Below, piece by piece: positions 8,315 to 17,262 of a stretch of 33,418 bases of DNA; position 1 is the stretch's first letter, and every line of letters begins with the position of its first letter. Under the pieces are notes generated by a model. That model was not told where the DNA came from and did not search any database. It worked only from the letters and a program-made list of their open reading frames with translations. The translations under genes and the position numbers were made by a program. This DNA is from Phycisphaerales bacterium. GTDB taxonomy: Bacteria; Planctomycetota; Phycisphaerae; Sedimentisphaerales; Anaerobacaceae. The stretch is from assembly GCA_020346325.1 (NCBI GenBank), contig CP070782.1, positions 3,547,465 through 3,580,882 on the forward strand. The letters are read 5' to 3'.

Positions 8315-8558
8315 AGTTGAATCTCCTTTTTGTAGGCGGCTTATATGCCGTAACTGAACTGCCGGCCGAATTGACGAACAAGGGCGACACCAACAAAGAG
8401 CGACGTTTGAATGTCGGGGTCGACAGTCCCCAGTACTGGCTCTCAGGAATCACCGTACGAGGCCGTTTTCACGTCGGTTTCAACAAAACAAATAGCCCGA
8501 TCTAAATTGTATGGTTTTGTCCTGCTCCTAGACTAGAGCCCCATCGAGATTATGGATT

Positions 8559-10058
8559 TCAAACCCAAATGTCCGCGGTCGAGTCCCCATTCGGAAAACG
8601 AATCTCATGGCCTCGCGCCGGACCACCCGGTTCGGCTCCCAAATCCACACAGAACTCTTTGTTCCAAGACATGCCGCCATTGTCGGGGTCGCAATCCAGT
8701 TGAAGCATCAGGGAACCGTGCCTGGCGATGTCCGGGTAGAACTGATTGTCCCAACTGCTGTAGAGCGAACTGGTGAAGTAGAGACGTTTGCCATCCAGGC
8801 TAAGTTGAAGCATCTGGGGCCCGCCCGCCGGCTTCTTTCCGTTGATCGTTCCACCTTTGCCCAACAGGCCGTTGATCCAGACCTGCCCGGTCAGCTTGGG
8901 GTGACTCGGATCGGTGATATCATACTGACGAATGTCTCCATGGAGCCAATTCGCCAGATACAGGAAGCGGTCGTCCAAAGACAACAGGATGTCAGTGACC
9001 AACCCGGGTACGGGGTCGGCCTGGCCTTCAACCTGCACCGGCTCCACCTGAATGACCTTTTCGGCAGTCCACTTTCCGTCCTTCTTGCAGAAGTGCCAGA
9101 TGGAGCTGCTCAACGCCGCGCAAACGAACCCGTGGTGACTGTCCGGGTTGTGGTGAAACCGGACTTCCAAGGGCACCATGCCTTCGACCCCCAAGTCGAT
9201 GGTCTGGATGCGCTCGCGTGTCGTCCAATCCCAGAAGTGCAGGCGCTGGCCGTACTTGCCTGCTTTTGCGTCCTCCATGCGGAATCCGGGACCATAAGTC
9301 GTCGGCGCGGCAAATTCGCTACTGACCATCACATTGTGTCGTGGCTGATACCAGAAATCATAGTTGTAGGGCATTCCTTCGGTGCTCTTCTCCCACCGGC
9401 CGGCAATCCTAAACTTCTCGTCCACAATGAGGAAGCCGCCAGGCGAGTTTCCCTGACCATCCCCCAGTGCCGAAATGATGATCCTTCCGTCAGGAGCGCA
9501 ATGTACCGTGTGGAGAGCTGACAGATTCACCTTGCGTCGCACTTCCTGACCTTCGATGACCTTGTGCAGCCTCGGCTTAGACGGTGTGCTCACATCCACA
9601 AAGTGGATATTTGCGGAGTTCAAACCCGGAATAACCAGGTATTGACGCACCTTTCCGGGCTTCCCATGACAACTGCTGCACACATTCCAACCATAGTGAT
9701 GGAGCTCATCGGCCAAGAACGGCATAGGTAGTCGGTCGATGACCTGACTGTACGTTTTGGATCCCGGGTCCAAGTCCACCGTCAGGAGGGAGTCGGGCAG
9801 GGGTCGCCCGGTTGCCGTATAGATCGCTGGCACATACCCCAGAACCTCGCGTTCGGATTGCATGGCAGCCCTCGGCGATGGGTATGTCGCACAACCTTCC
9901 GGGTGATGTAAATGAGAATCCTCTGCCGTGCCCGTGCTTGGCCGAGCGAAAACCGCGCCAGGCAGCGCCACGAAGGCACCGCCGGCAGCTAGGAACTTGC
10001 GGCGATCCACTGGGGTTCCAGGATCGTCGCTCGTACAACGTGTCTGCTGTTCCGCCAT
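8559..10058 (-). CDS. Tat-exported methanethiol oxidase (selenium-binding protein SBP56 family)
   Basis: A 499-residue protein of the SBP56 family, whose bacterial members oxidise methanethiol to formaldehyde, H2S and H2O2 with copper. It has a twin-arginine signal (VDRRKFLAAGG at about 18-27, followed by a hydrophobic stretch ending GAVFA), so it should act outside the cytoplasm. Family motifs include NVCSSCHGKPGK (Cys127-Cys130, the SBP signature), the HTVHCAPDGRI blade, EVRFHHNPDSHHGFV with its histidine cluster, and the C-terminal RGHEIRFPNGDSTADIW. The frame is open 33 codons further upstream, but ATG 10058 follows AGGGAGGTGA, which decides the start. No dedicated copper chaperone or SCO gene lies next to it, unlike some characterised loci. 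Confidence 0.92.
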   Translation of the reverse strand: MAEQQTRCTSDDPGTPVDRRKFLAAGGAFVALPGAVFARPSTGTAEDSHLHHPEGCATYPSPRAAMQSEREVLGYVPAIYTATGRPLPDSLLTVDLDPGSKTYSQVIDRLPMPFLADELHHYGWNVCSSCHGKPGKVRQYLVIPGLNSANIHFVDVSTPSKPRLHKVIEGQEVRRKVNLSALHTVHCAPDGRIIISALGDGQGNSPGGFLIVDEKFRIAGRWEKSTEGMPYNYDFWYQPRHNVMVSSEFAAPTTYGPGFRMEDAKAGKYGQRLHFWDWTTRERIQTIDLGVEGMVPLEVRFHHNPDSHHGFVCAALSSSIWHFCKKDGKWTAEKVIQVEPVQVEGQADPVPGLVTDILLSLDDRFLYLANWLHGDIRQYDITDPSHPKLTGQVWINGLLGKGGTINGKKPAGGPQMLQLSLDGKRLYFTSSLYSSWDNQFYPDIARHGSLMLQLDCDPDNGGMSWNKEFCVDLGAEPGGPARGHEIRFPNGDSTADIWV

Positions 10059-10419
10059 GATCGTCACCTCCCTTTCTCTTGAAAGGTGGGTGCCGACCTC
10101 GAGGTCGGCCCATTCTTTGAGTACCTTAGACGCGCCAAGGGTGCACGAAGTCACCACCGATGGTGTCCACTCTCAGAAACGGTGCTGTCTCAAGGTGTAA
10201 TTAGCCTTCGTCCATCATTGTTCCAAGCCCACACCGATAAAGGCGCTCAACTCAATAGCGGGAACTGTTACGGATCGAGGCGGGGCGGGTTCCCAGGAAA
10301 TTAAAGAAAACCTATAGGTTTATTGCGGTTGCCAGACAAACAAAGGGCGGGCCATGGGCCGACCTGTCCGGGTATTGCTTGTCAGCGCAGTAGATCTCGG
10401 AGTCAGCACTCGCAGCGGA
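10059..10419. other. Intergenic region upstream of the methanethiol oxidase gene, with a perfect palindrome
   Basis: A 361-bp stretch between purH and the methanethiol oxidase gene, both on the minus strand, so it holds the oxidase promoter and any purH terminator. The clearest element is AAACCTATAGGTTT at 10308-10321, a perfect 14-bp palindrome 250 bp upstream of the oxidase start. No convincing gene or intrinsic terminator was seen. A transcription factor site is possible but unproven. Confidence 0.4.
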
Positions 10420-12030
10420 TCAGTGTTTGAAGTGGCGTTTGCCCGTGAAGACCATGGCGATACCGTATTTGTCGGCGGCGGCGATGACGTCAGGATCCTT
10501 CTTCGAGCCGCCAGGCTGAACGATGGCAGCGATACCAACCTTGGCCGCATTTTCCACGTTGTCGGGGAACGGGAAGAAGGCATCGGACGCGATCACGGCG
10601 CCCTTGGCCTCATCGCCTGCCTGCTTCATCGCCAGCAGACCGGATTCGACGCGATTCATCTGTCCGGCACCGACTCCGAGGATTCTCTTGTTCTTGGCAA
10701 TGATGATGGTGTTGCTCTTGGTGTGCTTGGCCACGAGCCATGCCATGCGCAGATCGTCAAGCTGCTCCGGCGTGGGCTGGGCCTTGGTCGGGAAGGTCAG
10801 GACTTCAGGCTCCCAACCCACCAGATCGCGCTTCTGCAGCAACAGGCCACCGACAACGCACCGGACGTCGTACTCGGAGGTGTCGATCTTGCTGCGGTCT
10901 ATCGCGCCCGTCTCGATCAGGCGGACACGACTCCCCCAGGTTTTCAGCGTGCGAATGATCTCCACCGCATCGGCATCGAACTTCGGCGCGATGATGACCT
11001 CGGCGAAGAAACCGCTGGCCCCAAGCGCCTTACCGAACCGACTGTAGGACTCCATGACGGTGCGAGCCAGCTCGACATCCACATTTCGATTCAGAGCGAT
11101 GATCCCACCGAACGCACTGACAACATCTCCCTCATACGCCTTCCGGTAGGCCACACAGATGTCTTCGTCGACAGCACAGCCGCACGGGTTAAGGTGCTTG
11201 ACGACCACGGCGGCGGGCTCGTCGAATTCCTTGACCAGTTCGAAGGCAGCGTTCGCATCCAGCAAGTTGTTAAAGCTGATTTCCGTACCGCCTTCCAGGA
11301 GTTTCCCGTTGCAAACCGACGGCTCGGAGCTCGGTGGAAGCTTGTAGAGGGCGGCGGTTTGATGGGGGTTCTCGCCATAACGGAGACCCTTCTCGCGCGT
11401 CAACGCGACAGAAACCTCGGTCGGATACTCGAGGCCCGCCTTGGCGCCGAAATACCGGGAGATCGCAGCGTCGTAGGCCGCTGTCCGAGCAAATGCAGCC
11501 AGCGCCAGGTCGCTCCGCAGACTCCCCGTCACAGCACCGTCGCCGTTCCGCATCTGATCGATGACCTGGGCGTACTGACCGGAGCTGGTGACCACGGTAA
11601 CGAATTTATGATTCTTGGCAGCCGAGCGAATCATGCTGGGCCCGCCAATGTCGATGTTCTCAACGGCTTCTTCAAACGAACAGTCCGGCCTGGCAACGGT
11701 CGCCTCGAAGGGATAGAGATTGACGCAGACCAGATCGATCGGCTCAATGCCGTGCTCAGCCATCGCATCCGTGTGTTCTTTCTTGTCGCGAAGCCCCAGC
11801 AGCGCCCCGTGAATCCTGGGGTGAAGCGTCTTGACTCTGCCGTCCATCATCTCCGGAAAACCGGTGACGGAATCGATACTCAAGACCTCCACTCCCGCCT
11901 CGGCCAGCGTGCGGGCCGTGCCTCCCGTACTGATGATCTTGACTCCCAGTTGGGACAGCGCCTTGGCGAAATCGACCACACCGGTTTTGTCGGATACGCT
12001 GATCAGAGCGGTTTTGATTGTGACGTCCAT
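10420..12030 (-). CDS. purH: Bifunctional AICAR transformylase / IMP cyclohydrolase
   Basis: A 536-residue enzyme for the last two steps of de novo purine synthesis: formylation of AICAR by 10-formyl-THF, then ring closure to IMP. The N-terminal MGS-like cyclohydrolase domain (about 1-200) shows [23 protein letters not shown] and GGRVKTLHP-type (here [16 protein letters not shown]) motifs. The transformylase domain carries [14 protein letters not shown] (about 216-229) and [10 protein letters not shown] with the catalytic Lys278-His279 pair. The C-terminal DAFFPFPDN and [14 protein letters not shown] motifs are complete. AAGGAG five bases ahead of ATG 12030 fixes the start, 16 codons inside the longest frame. 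The upstream PQQ-like gene is 69 bp away on the same strand and could be cotranscribed. Confidence 0.97.
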   Translation of the reverse strand: MDVTIKTALISVSDKTGVVDFAKALSQLGVKIISTGGTARTLAEAGVEVLSIDSVTGFPEMMDGRVKTLHPRIHGALLGLRDKKEHTDAMAEHGIEPIDLVCVNLYPFEATVARPDCSFEEAVENIDIGGPSMIRSAAKNHKFVTVVTSSGQYAQVIDQMRNGDGAVTGSLRSDLALAAFARTAAYDAAISRYFGAKAGLEYPTEVSVALTREKGLRYGENPHQTAALYKLPPSSEPSVCNGKLLEGGTEISFNNLLDANAAFELVKEFDEPAAVVVKHLNPCGCAVDEDICVAYRKAYEGDVVSAFGGIIALNRNVDVELARTVMESYSRFGKALGASGFFAEVIIAPKFDADAVEIIRTLKTWGSRVRLIETGAIDRSKIDTSEYDVRCVVGGLLLQKRDLVGWEPEVLTFPTKAQPTPEQLDDLRMAWLVAKHTKSNTIIIAKNKRILGVGAGQMNRVESGLLAMKQAGDEAKGAVIASDAFFPFPDNVENAAKVGIAAIVQPGGSKKDPDVIAAADKYGIAMVFTGKRHFKH

Positions 12031-12099
12031 TTCAACTCCTTCTCCCTTGCCTCTTGATTGGCAGGCCTGATACTTCATTGATTCGCATCTTCTGTCTCA

Positions 12100-13209
12100 C
12101 TATCGAACCGGCTGCAGGCACACGATCCGTCCACGGTTGTCCGCGATGTAGATCATGCCGTCGACCGTGTTGGCCGCGTGCGCGATCACCGCGGCGAGGT
12201 TCATTGAGTAGAGCAACTTGCCCTGGCGATTGTCCATAACAGCCAGCGTATTAGACTTGGTGATGACATACGCCCTTCCGCCCGTTTCGGCCAACAGATC
12301 GACGCCCTCAGGCAGAAACCAGATCGCCTCTCCGGATGGCTTGTCAATGGCTGTTAAACCGCGACCCAGAGCGTACTGATAGACCGCCCCCGGAGTGACG
12401 CGTGGCGGACGATCCAGGATGGCCTCGGTTTGGTGTCTCCAAACGAGCGTGGCGGCGCCGACCCCAGTCGCGTCGACCCGGTAGACGTTGGTATCCTTGT
12501 TCGCGAAATAGAACGAGCGGCCGTCCCGAACAACCGGGCCGGCCATTGCTTCTGCCGCGTCAAACTGCCACAACTTGGTCGGAGCATCGGCCTTCATGGC
12601 GATCAGATTACCGGCATCCGTGCCAAACACGACCTCGTCCTCGTTCGCCAGGATGGAACTGATCGCCGACTCATTCCAGGCGGAGACCTCAAAGATCTGG
12701 ACCATGTCCCGCGCTCGCAGTACGTGTAGACGTCGATCAGCTGCGCTGACATAATAGAATCGGCTGTTACGCACGGGCGGAGCGACAACGCTCAGCTCCA
12801 AATCACTGACGCGCTCCCGGAGGCCACTGTCCTGATCGAATTCGACGAGTCGGTTGTCGATCACCGAGATCAGTTGATTGTCATAGGCACTCCACCCCAG
12901 CAACGGGAAACCCGGCCGAGCGAGAGGCTGGCTGAACACGGCGCGTCCGTTGTCTCGATCGAACGACCACGCGTAGTTCTGGCTGGAGCGTACGTACAGC
13001 CGCCTTCCCAGCACCGCCATGGCCTCAAGACTCTCGCCTTTCTTCATGGGGAGGCTCGCCTGCCAGACTCTGGTCAGTTGGGCGTACTCCAGCAACTGAT
13101 CGCTGACGACGCACGGCGCGACCTCGCCGCCAACGCCCGCAGCGGGCACCATCAAGAAGAGCCCGCCAACCAGAAGCCCCCACGCCTTCGGTCGTGACGT
13201 TGTCTGCAT
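12100..13209 (-). CDS. Exported PQQ-like beta-propeller repeat protein
   Basis: A 369-residue protein with an N-terminal signal peptide or anchor (hydrophobic stretch at about 10-27, WGLLVGGLFLMVPAAGVGG) and successive PQQ-type propeller blades: GRRLYVRSSQNYAWSFDRDN, a blade ending NRLVEFDQDSG, NLIAMKADAPTKLWQFDA, NVYRVDATG, GLTAIDKPSGEAIWFLP, NTLAVMDNRQGKLLYSMN and IYIADNRGRIVCLQP. These A-W-F and D-x-x-x-G blade signatures are typical of BamB-like or PQQ_2 proteins that act as periplasmic scaffolds; there are no quinoprotein dehydrogenase active-site residues to suggest an enzyme. ATG 13209 is preceded by GAGGA eight bases away; the long upstream frame overlaps the neighbouring gene and is rejected. 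Function unknown. Confidence 0.82.
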   Translation of the reverse strand: MQTTSRPKAWGLLVGGLFLMVPAAGVGGEVAPCVVSDQLLEYAQLTRVWQASLPMKKGESLEAMAVLGRRLYVRSSQNYAWSFDRDNGRAVFSQPLARPGFPLLGWSAYDNQLISVIDNRLVEFDQDSGLRERVSDLELSVVAPPVRNSRFYYVSAADRRLHVLRARDMVQIFEVSAWNESAISSILANEDEVVFGTDAGNLIAMKADAPTKLWQFDAAEAMAGPVVRDGRSFYFANKDTNVYRVDATGVGAATLVWRHQTEAILDRPPRVTPGAVYQYALGRGLTAIDKPSGEAIWFLPEGVDLLAETGGRAYVITKSNTLAVMDNRQGKLLYSMNLAAVIAHAANTVDGMIYIADNRGRIVCLQPVR

Positions 13210-13318
13210 CTTCGGTATCCTCAGGAAAACAGCCGTCTTCAGCAGTCCTTGCCTCCTCTGCTGACGGCCGCCGTATTGTCCTCGACTCCTATCGGGGGAA
13301 AGCGTCGACTTGCACACC

Positions 13319-13615
13319 TCACGGCAACTCAACACAGTCGGCCAAGTCGATATCATGCTCAGCCTCAAACTTCTGCATCTGTTCGATGCGCTCAATATCA
13401 TCCTGGATTCGGTTGGCCAGTTTGAAAATGTACGGCTTGCCCGCCAGACGATTTCGTAAGTCGTCGAGCATGGGCTCCCAGGAGCCACCGTACAAGTGTG
13501 CCTTTAAAGCCACCAGCATCTTGTGCTCGTCACCGAGACGATCGATGTACTCGGCCACCACCTTGTCCATCTTCGCGTTTGTGCTTTCCTTGCCACCTCG
13601 GGCTGGTTTAGCCAT
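13319..13615 (-). CDS. 98-residue hypothetical protein, charged and helical
   Basis: A small, mostly helical, acidic protein starting at ATG 13615 behind GAGGTT. After a flexible, lysine-rich N-terminus come KMDKVVAEYIDRLGDEHKML, AHLYGGSWEPMLDDLRNRL, then IFKLANRIQDDIERIEQMQK and an acidic tail with one Cys. I recognise no family. It lies 109 bp upstream of the PQQ-like gene on the same strand. Just upstream of the gene (13733-13746) a 14-base stretch repeats the sequence that encodes its KMDKV motif, which may be a remnant of a duplication. Confidence 0.6.
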   Translation of the reverse strand: MAKPARGGKESTNAKMDKVVAEYIDRLGDEHKMLVALKAHLYGGSWEPMLDDLRNRLAGKPYIFKLANRIQDDIERIEQMQKFEAEHDIDLADCVELP

Positions 13616-13773
13616 GGGCTGTAACCTCGCCATCTCAGCCGATATCAAGCCAGGGCACGTCACGCGAATCCTACCGCTCGGCGCCGGAGAATTCAATAGA
13701 TTTTCCCAAATTGACCGAGATAATCCGAGCCGACCTTGTCCATCTTGAGTTCGTCGCGTCCTGCGGAACAGCC

Positions 13774-13793
13774 CAGAGTGGTGAGCCACTCTG
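13774..13793. other. Perfect inverted repeat in a divergent promoter region
   Basis: CAGAGTGG (13774-13781), TGAG, CCACTCTG (13786-13793): 8-bp arms around a 4-base centre. It lies in the 298-bp region between the divergent 98-residue gene and the prolyl oligopeptidase gene, which makes it a candidate operator or leader hairpin. No regulator is recognised. Confidence 0.4.
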
Positions 13794-13913
13794 CGGAACG
13801 ATCTTGTTCGAAGGAATTGCCCACGCATCGGTTTGACAAAGGCGCGATCGGCCGGTTCAATGGTCGCCGGACACCATGATCAGACAACGAATCCCGTGGA
13901 CGGAGACCGGCGT

Positions 13914-16076
13914 ATGAACAGGAGAACAACCGCCGCCTTGGCGATCTCGATGCTCGCAACCACTTTTCCCTTTGGTTGCGGCCAGATCTCAGCCACCCGA
14001 ACCGAACGTCGCCGGCCGGTCTATCCCAAGGCCCGCAGGGACGCTGCCGTCGATGTCTACCATGGCGTCGAAGTCGCAGATCCCTACCGATGGCTGGAAG
14101 ACGCCGATTCGGCTGCGACCCAGGCTTGGGTGGCTCAGCAGAACGCTCTGACCGAGGAATTCCTGAGCGGCGTTTCTGCCCGGGCGCGGATCGCGGCCCG
14201 ACTGAAGGAATTGATGGACTATCCGCGCTACTCGTCCCTTTCCAAGCACGGGGGGCGCTACTTCTTCTGGAAGAACAGCGGCCTTCAGAATCAGTCTGTC
14301 TTCTACACTCAGAAGACTCTGGACGGCGAGCCGCGCGTCGTCATCAACCCTAACACCCTGAGCACTGACGGCACTGTGGCGGTGTCAACAGCCGCGGTGA
14401 GCTGGGACGGGAAGCTCCTGGCCTATGGACTGTCGCGCAGTGGCAGCGACGAACAGCAGGTGAGAATCCGAAACATCGACACCGGACAGGAGTACGACGA
14501 GACCTTGCAGTGGTGCCGTTTCACCACGATTGCCTGGGCACACGACGGCAGCGGATTCTTCTACAGTCGTTTCCCGGACCCTAACACCGTTGCCGCCGAG
14601 GATCGGATGAACTACAACCGGCTTTACTGGCACACGCTCGGAACTCCTCAAGCCGATGACAAGCTGGTCTATGAACGCCCGGACAATAAGGAACTCGGCT
14701 TCGCTCCAACCGTCACCGAGGATGGCAAGTACCTCGTCGTCTACGTCTATCATGGAACCGACCCGAAGAATCGCGTCTATTACAGGCCACTGCATGGTGA
14801 CGGTCCTTTCGTGAAACTACTGGACGAGGCGGATGCCAAGTATGAGTTCCTTGGTAACCAGGGAAAGACCTTCTACTTTCTGACAGACCTGGAGGCACCG
14901 CGCGGCCGAATCGTGGTGATCGACCTCGATCAGCCGCAACAACACGATTGGGAAACGGTGATTCCGGAGAGCGGCGATGTAGTCGACTATGCCGGCTTGA
15001 TCGGCAACCATTTGATCGTAGCCTACATGCACGATGTACATCACCAGCTCAAGGTGTGCCGCCTCGACGGCGATTATGTCCGTGACATTCCCCTGCCCAG
15101 CCTGGGAACGGTCGGCGCTCTCTCAGGCAGAGAAGACGACAGCGAGATGTTCTTCACCTTCACCTCGTTTCTCTATCCCAGCACGAGCTTTCGCTATGAC
15201 CTGCGCGCGAACGACCTCCGTGTCCTGCATGAACCGGAGATTGATTTCGATACGTCCGACTACGAGACCGAGCAGGTGTTCTGCACGTCCAAGGACGGGA
15301 CGCGCGTCCCCGTGTTCATCACGCGCAAGAAGGATCTGGCGCGGAACGGGGATCACCCCACCCTGCTCTACGGCTACGGCGGGTTCAACATCAATATCAA
15401 GCCCCGCTTCTCCACAGCCACGCTCGCCTGGTTGGAGGCCGGCGGCATTTACGCTCAGGCCAATATGAGAGGAGGCAACGAGTACGGCGAGACCTGGCAT
15501 CAGGCGGGTATGCTGGAGAAGAAGCAGAATGTCTTCGATGATTTCATCGCGGCCGCCGAGTGGCTCATGGAAAACGACTACACGCGGCCGGAGAAGCTGG
15601 CCATTCGCGGGGGAAGCAACGGTGGGCTGCTTGTCGCCGCCTGTATGCTTCAGCGACCGGATCTGTATGGAGCGGTGGTGTGTCAGGTGCCCGTGATCGA
15701 CATGCTGCGCTACCACAAGTTCACCGTGGGCCGCTATTGGGTCCCCGAGTATGGCAACGCCGAAGCCAGCAAAGAGGAGTTCGATTTCCTGTACGCCTAT
15801 TCCCCCTTGCACAACGTCAGGGCCGGCGTGAATTATCCGCCCATTCTGATCACCTCGGCCGACACGGACGATCGCGTGGTCCCATCCCACTCCAAGAAGT
15901 TCGCGGCGACCCTCCAGGAAAAGGCAACCGGCACCAATCCCATCCTGCTACGAGTCGAAACCAAGGCGGGCCACGGAGGCGGAAAACCCATCTCCAAGAG
16001 CATCGAGGAACAGGCTGATATCTACGGGTTTCTGTTCGAGATCTTTGGAATGGAGGACCACGAGAGCGCTCGATAA
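13914..16076 (+). CDS. Prolyl oligopeptidase, lipoprotein (peptidase S9A)
   Basis: A 720-residue serine peptidase that cuts small peptides after proline. The N-terminus is a lipoprotein signal (MNRRTTAALAISMLATTFPF followed by GC, lipid Cys at residue 22), so it is probably anchored in the periplasm or outer membrane. Next comes DPYRWLED, the usual S9A opening, a seven-bladed propeller (about 90-440), and the alpha/beta hydrolase domain with GYGGFNI, RGGNEYGETWH, and the catalytic triad: Ser568 in RGGSNGG, Asp653 in DTDDRVVP and His687 in KAGHGGGKP. Length matches the family once the signal is removed. ATG 13914 has GGAG upstream; a TTG 27 codons earlier is less likely because it would bury the signal peptide. 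It is convergent with the GH100-like gene, whose stop directly abuts it. Confidence 0.95.
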   Translation: MNRRTTAALAISMLATTFPFGCGQISATRTERRRPVYPKARRDAAVDVYHGVEVADPYRWLEDADSAATQAWVAQQNALTEEFLSGVSARARIAARLKELMDYPRYSSLSKHGGRYFFWKNSGLQNQSVFYTQKTLDGEPRVVINPNTLSTDGTVAVSTAAVSWDGKLLAYGLSRSGSDEQQVRIRNIDTGQEYDETLQWCRFTTIAWAHDGSGFFYSRFPDPNTVAAEDRMNYNRLYWHTLGTPQADDKLVYERPDNKELGFAPTVTEDGKYLVVYVYHGTDPKNRVYYRPLHGDGPFVKLLDEADAKYEFLGNQGKTFYFLTDLEAPRGRIVVIDLDQPQQHDWETVIPESGDVVDYAGLIGNHLIVAYMHDVHHQLKVCRLDGDYVRDIPLPSLGTVGALSGREDDSEMFFTFTSFLYPSTSFRYDLRANDLRVLHEPEIDFDTSDYETEQVFCTSKDGTRVPVFITRKKDLARNGDHPTLLYGYGGFNINIKPRFSTATLAWLEAGGIYAQANMRGGNEYGETWHQAGMLEKKQNVFDDFIAAAEWLMENDYTRPEKLAIRGGSNGGLLVAACMLQRPDLYGAVVCQVPVIDMLRYHKFTVGRYWVPEYGNAEASKEEFDFLYAYSPLHNVRAGVNYPPILITSADTDDRVVPSHSKKFAATLQEKATGTNPILLRVETKAGHGGGKPISKSIEEQADIYGFLFEIFGMEDHESAR

Positions 16077-17261
16077 CTACGCGTTTGAGGGCGTCTCGCG
16101 ACAGCGATCAAAGAACGGAGTAGCCCGCGCCCTCACGCAGTGGGCGGCATAGAGGTACATGGCCGCCGACCAGGTCTGCCAATCCTGGCCCTGGGGCGTG
16201 CCGTCCTGGGCCCGGTGCCATTCGTTGAAGCCAAACTCGACATCGGCAATCCGACACGCACGAATCAGGCTCGTCAGGACCATCAGTTTTCTTTCAGCCA
16301 ATCGATACCGCTGAGCGGCCACAAGGGCGGCGATGTAGAAACCACAGACGAACGGCCAGATCCCGCCGTTGTGGTATTCCCCCGGCTGATTGTACTTCTC
16401 GTAGCGCGGGATCCAATCCGGGTCTCCCGGCCTGATATAGGGAAAAAAATTCGGGGGCAGGGAGATCGCCAGGTCGTCGTTCTTCTGCAACTCTTCACAC
16501 TCAGTTTCAATCCACGTCACCAGATGGCCGGCTCGCGTAGGAGAGGCCAGTCCCGAGAGCAGCGCCAGGCTGTTACCCAGCAGATCGAAGCGCTCGCTGC
16601 GATAGACCTTGTACGACCACATGGCATAATACGGCTTGCGGCGCAGAACGAGTCCCTCATGCACGTGCCGCTGCTGCCGTTCGCCTTTGACGGTGAAGTG
16701 CGTCATCATCTCACGCAGGGCATCGGCACGCTCGTGTTGCCCGAGCAGGCACAGGGCCGCATAGAGAACGGTATTGACGTACAGGCCGTACCCCAGAACC
16801 CATTGCTCGTCGCGCCAGTCACTAGTCGGAAGCTGCGCGACCAGGACGCGGTCGCATGGCCCCTGGTATTCCATCCAGGTCAAGGCACGGTCTGTCGCCT
16901 CCCGAAGAAATTCCGGGTTCCCGGTCACTTGGCGAAAAAGCCCCACCGCCAAAAGGAACAGCGGCGTGGTATCACTGGCTCCCCGGTCATCGGGATCGTG
17001 TACGAGCGAGGGGATGTGCCCGAGCGGGGTCTGGTTCCTGGCCTGGACTTCCAGTACGTGTCGCCAAGCCTTGACGAGTCTCTCCTGGCCGGATACGAGT
17101 ACTCCGAGCGACGCAATCATCAAATCGCGCGTGTAGGGTTCGGGATAGCCCCAGCCGGCCGTGCGGGGAAGTCCCTGATAGGGACCACGCAGATTGTGCG
17201 AGAGAACTTCGACCGCCGCTGCTTCGGCCCGTTCAATGAGCTTCCAATCGGGCGCCGCCAT
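16077..17261 (-). CDS. GH100-like six-hairpin glycoside hydrolase
   Basis: A 394-residue cytoplasmic protein with an (alpha/alpha)6 toroid pattern, resembling neutral/alkaline invertases (GH100) and amylo-1,6-glucosidases. Typical segments are YPEPYTRDLMIASLG near residue 40, QTPLGHIPSLVHDPDD followed by SDTTPLFLLAVGLF, SDWRDEQWVLGYGLYVNT with acidic residues at the expected active-site position, HNGGIWPFVCGFYIAAL, and GFNEWHRAQDG then QDWQTWSAAMYLYA near the end. GH100 enzymes hydrolyse sucrose, but relatives such as this are not characterised and the substrate is uncertain. Its ATG 17261 lies one base after the glycosyltransferase TGA, so translation is coupled; the longer frame start at 17318 overlaps that gene and is less likely. 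Confidence 0.7.
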   Translation of the reverse strand: MAAPDWKLIERAEAAAVEVLSHNLRGPYQGLPRTAGWGYPEPYTRDLMIASLGVLVSGQERLVKAWRHVLEVQARNQTPLGHIPSLVHDPDDRGASDTTPLFLLAVGLFRQVTGNPEFLREATDRALTWMEYQGPCDRVLVAQLPTSDWRDEQWVLGYGLYVNTVLYAALCLLGQHERADALREMMTHFTVKGERQQRHVHEGLVLRRKPYYAMWSYKVYRSERFDLLGNSLALLSGLASPTRAGHLVTWIETECEELQKNDDLAISLPPNFFPYIRPGDPDWIPRYEKYNQPGEYHNGGIWPFVCGFYIAALVAAQRYRLAERKLMVLTSLIRACRIADVEFGFNEWHRAQDGTPQGQDWQTWSAAMYLYAAHCVRARATPFFDRCRETPSNA

Positions 17262-17262
17262 G

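Noticed and set aside
10354-12057. 567-codon open frame on the plus strand
   Set aside because: It is fully antisense to purH, whose motifs are complete; a codon-bias shadow of GC-rich coding DNA.
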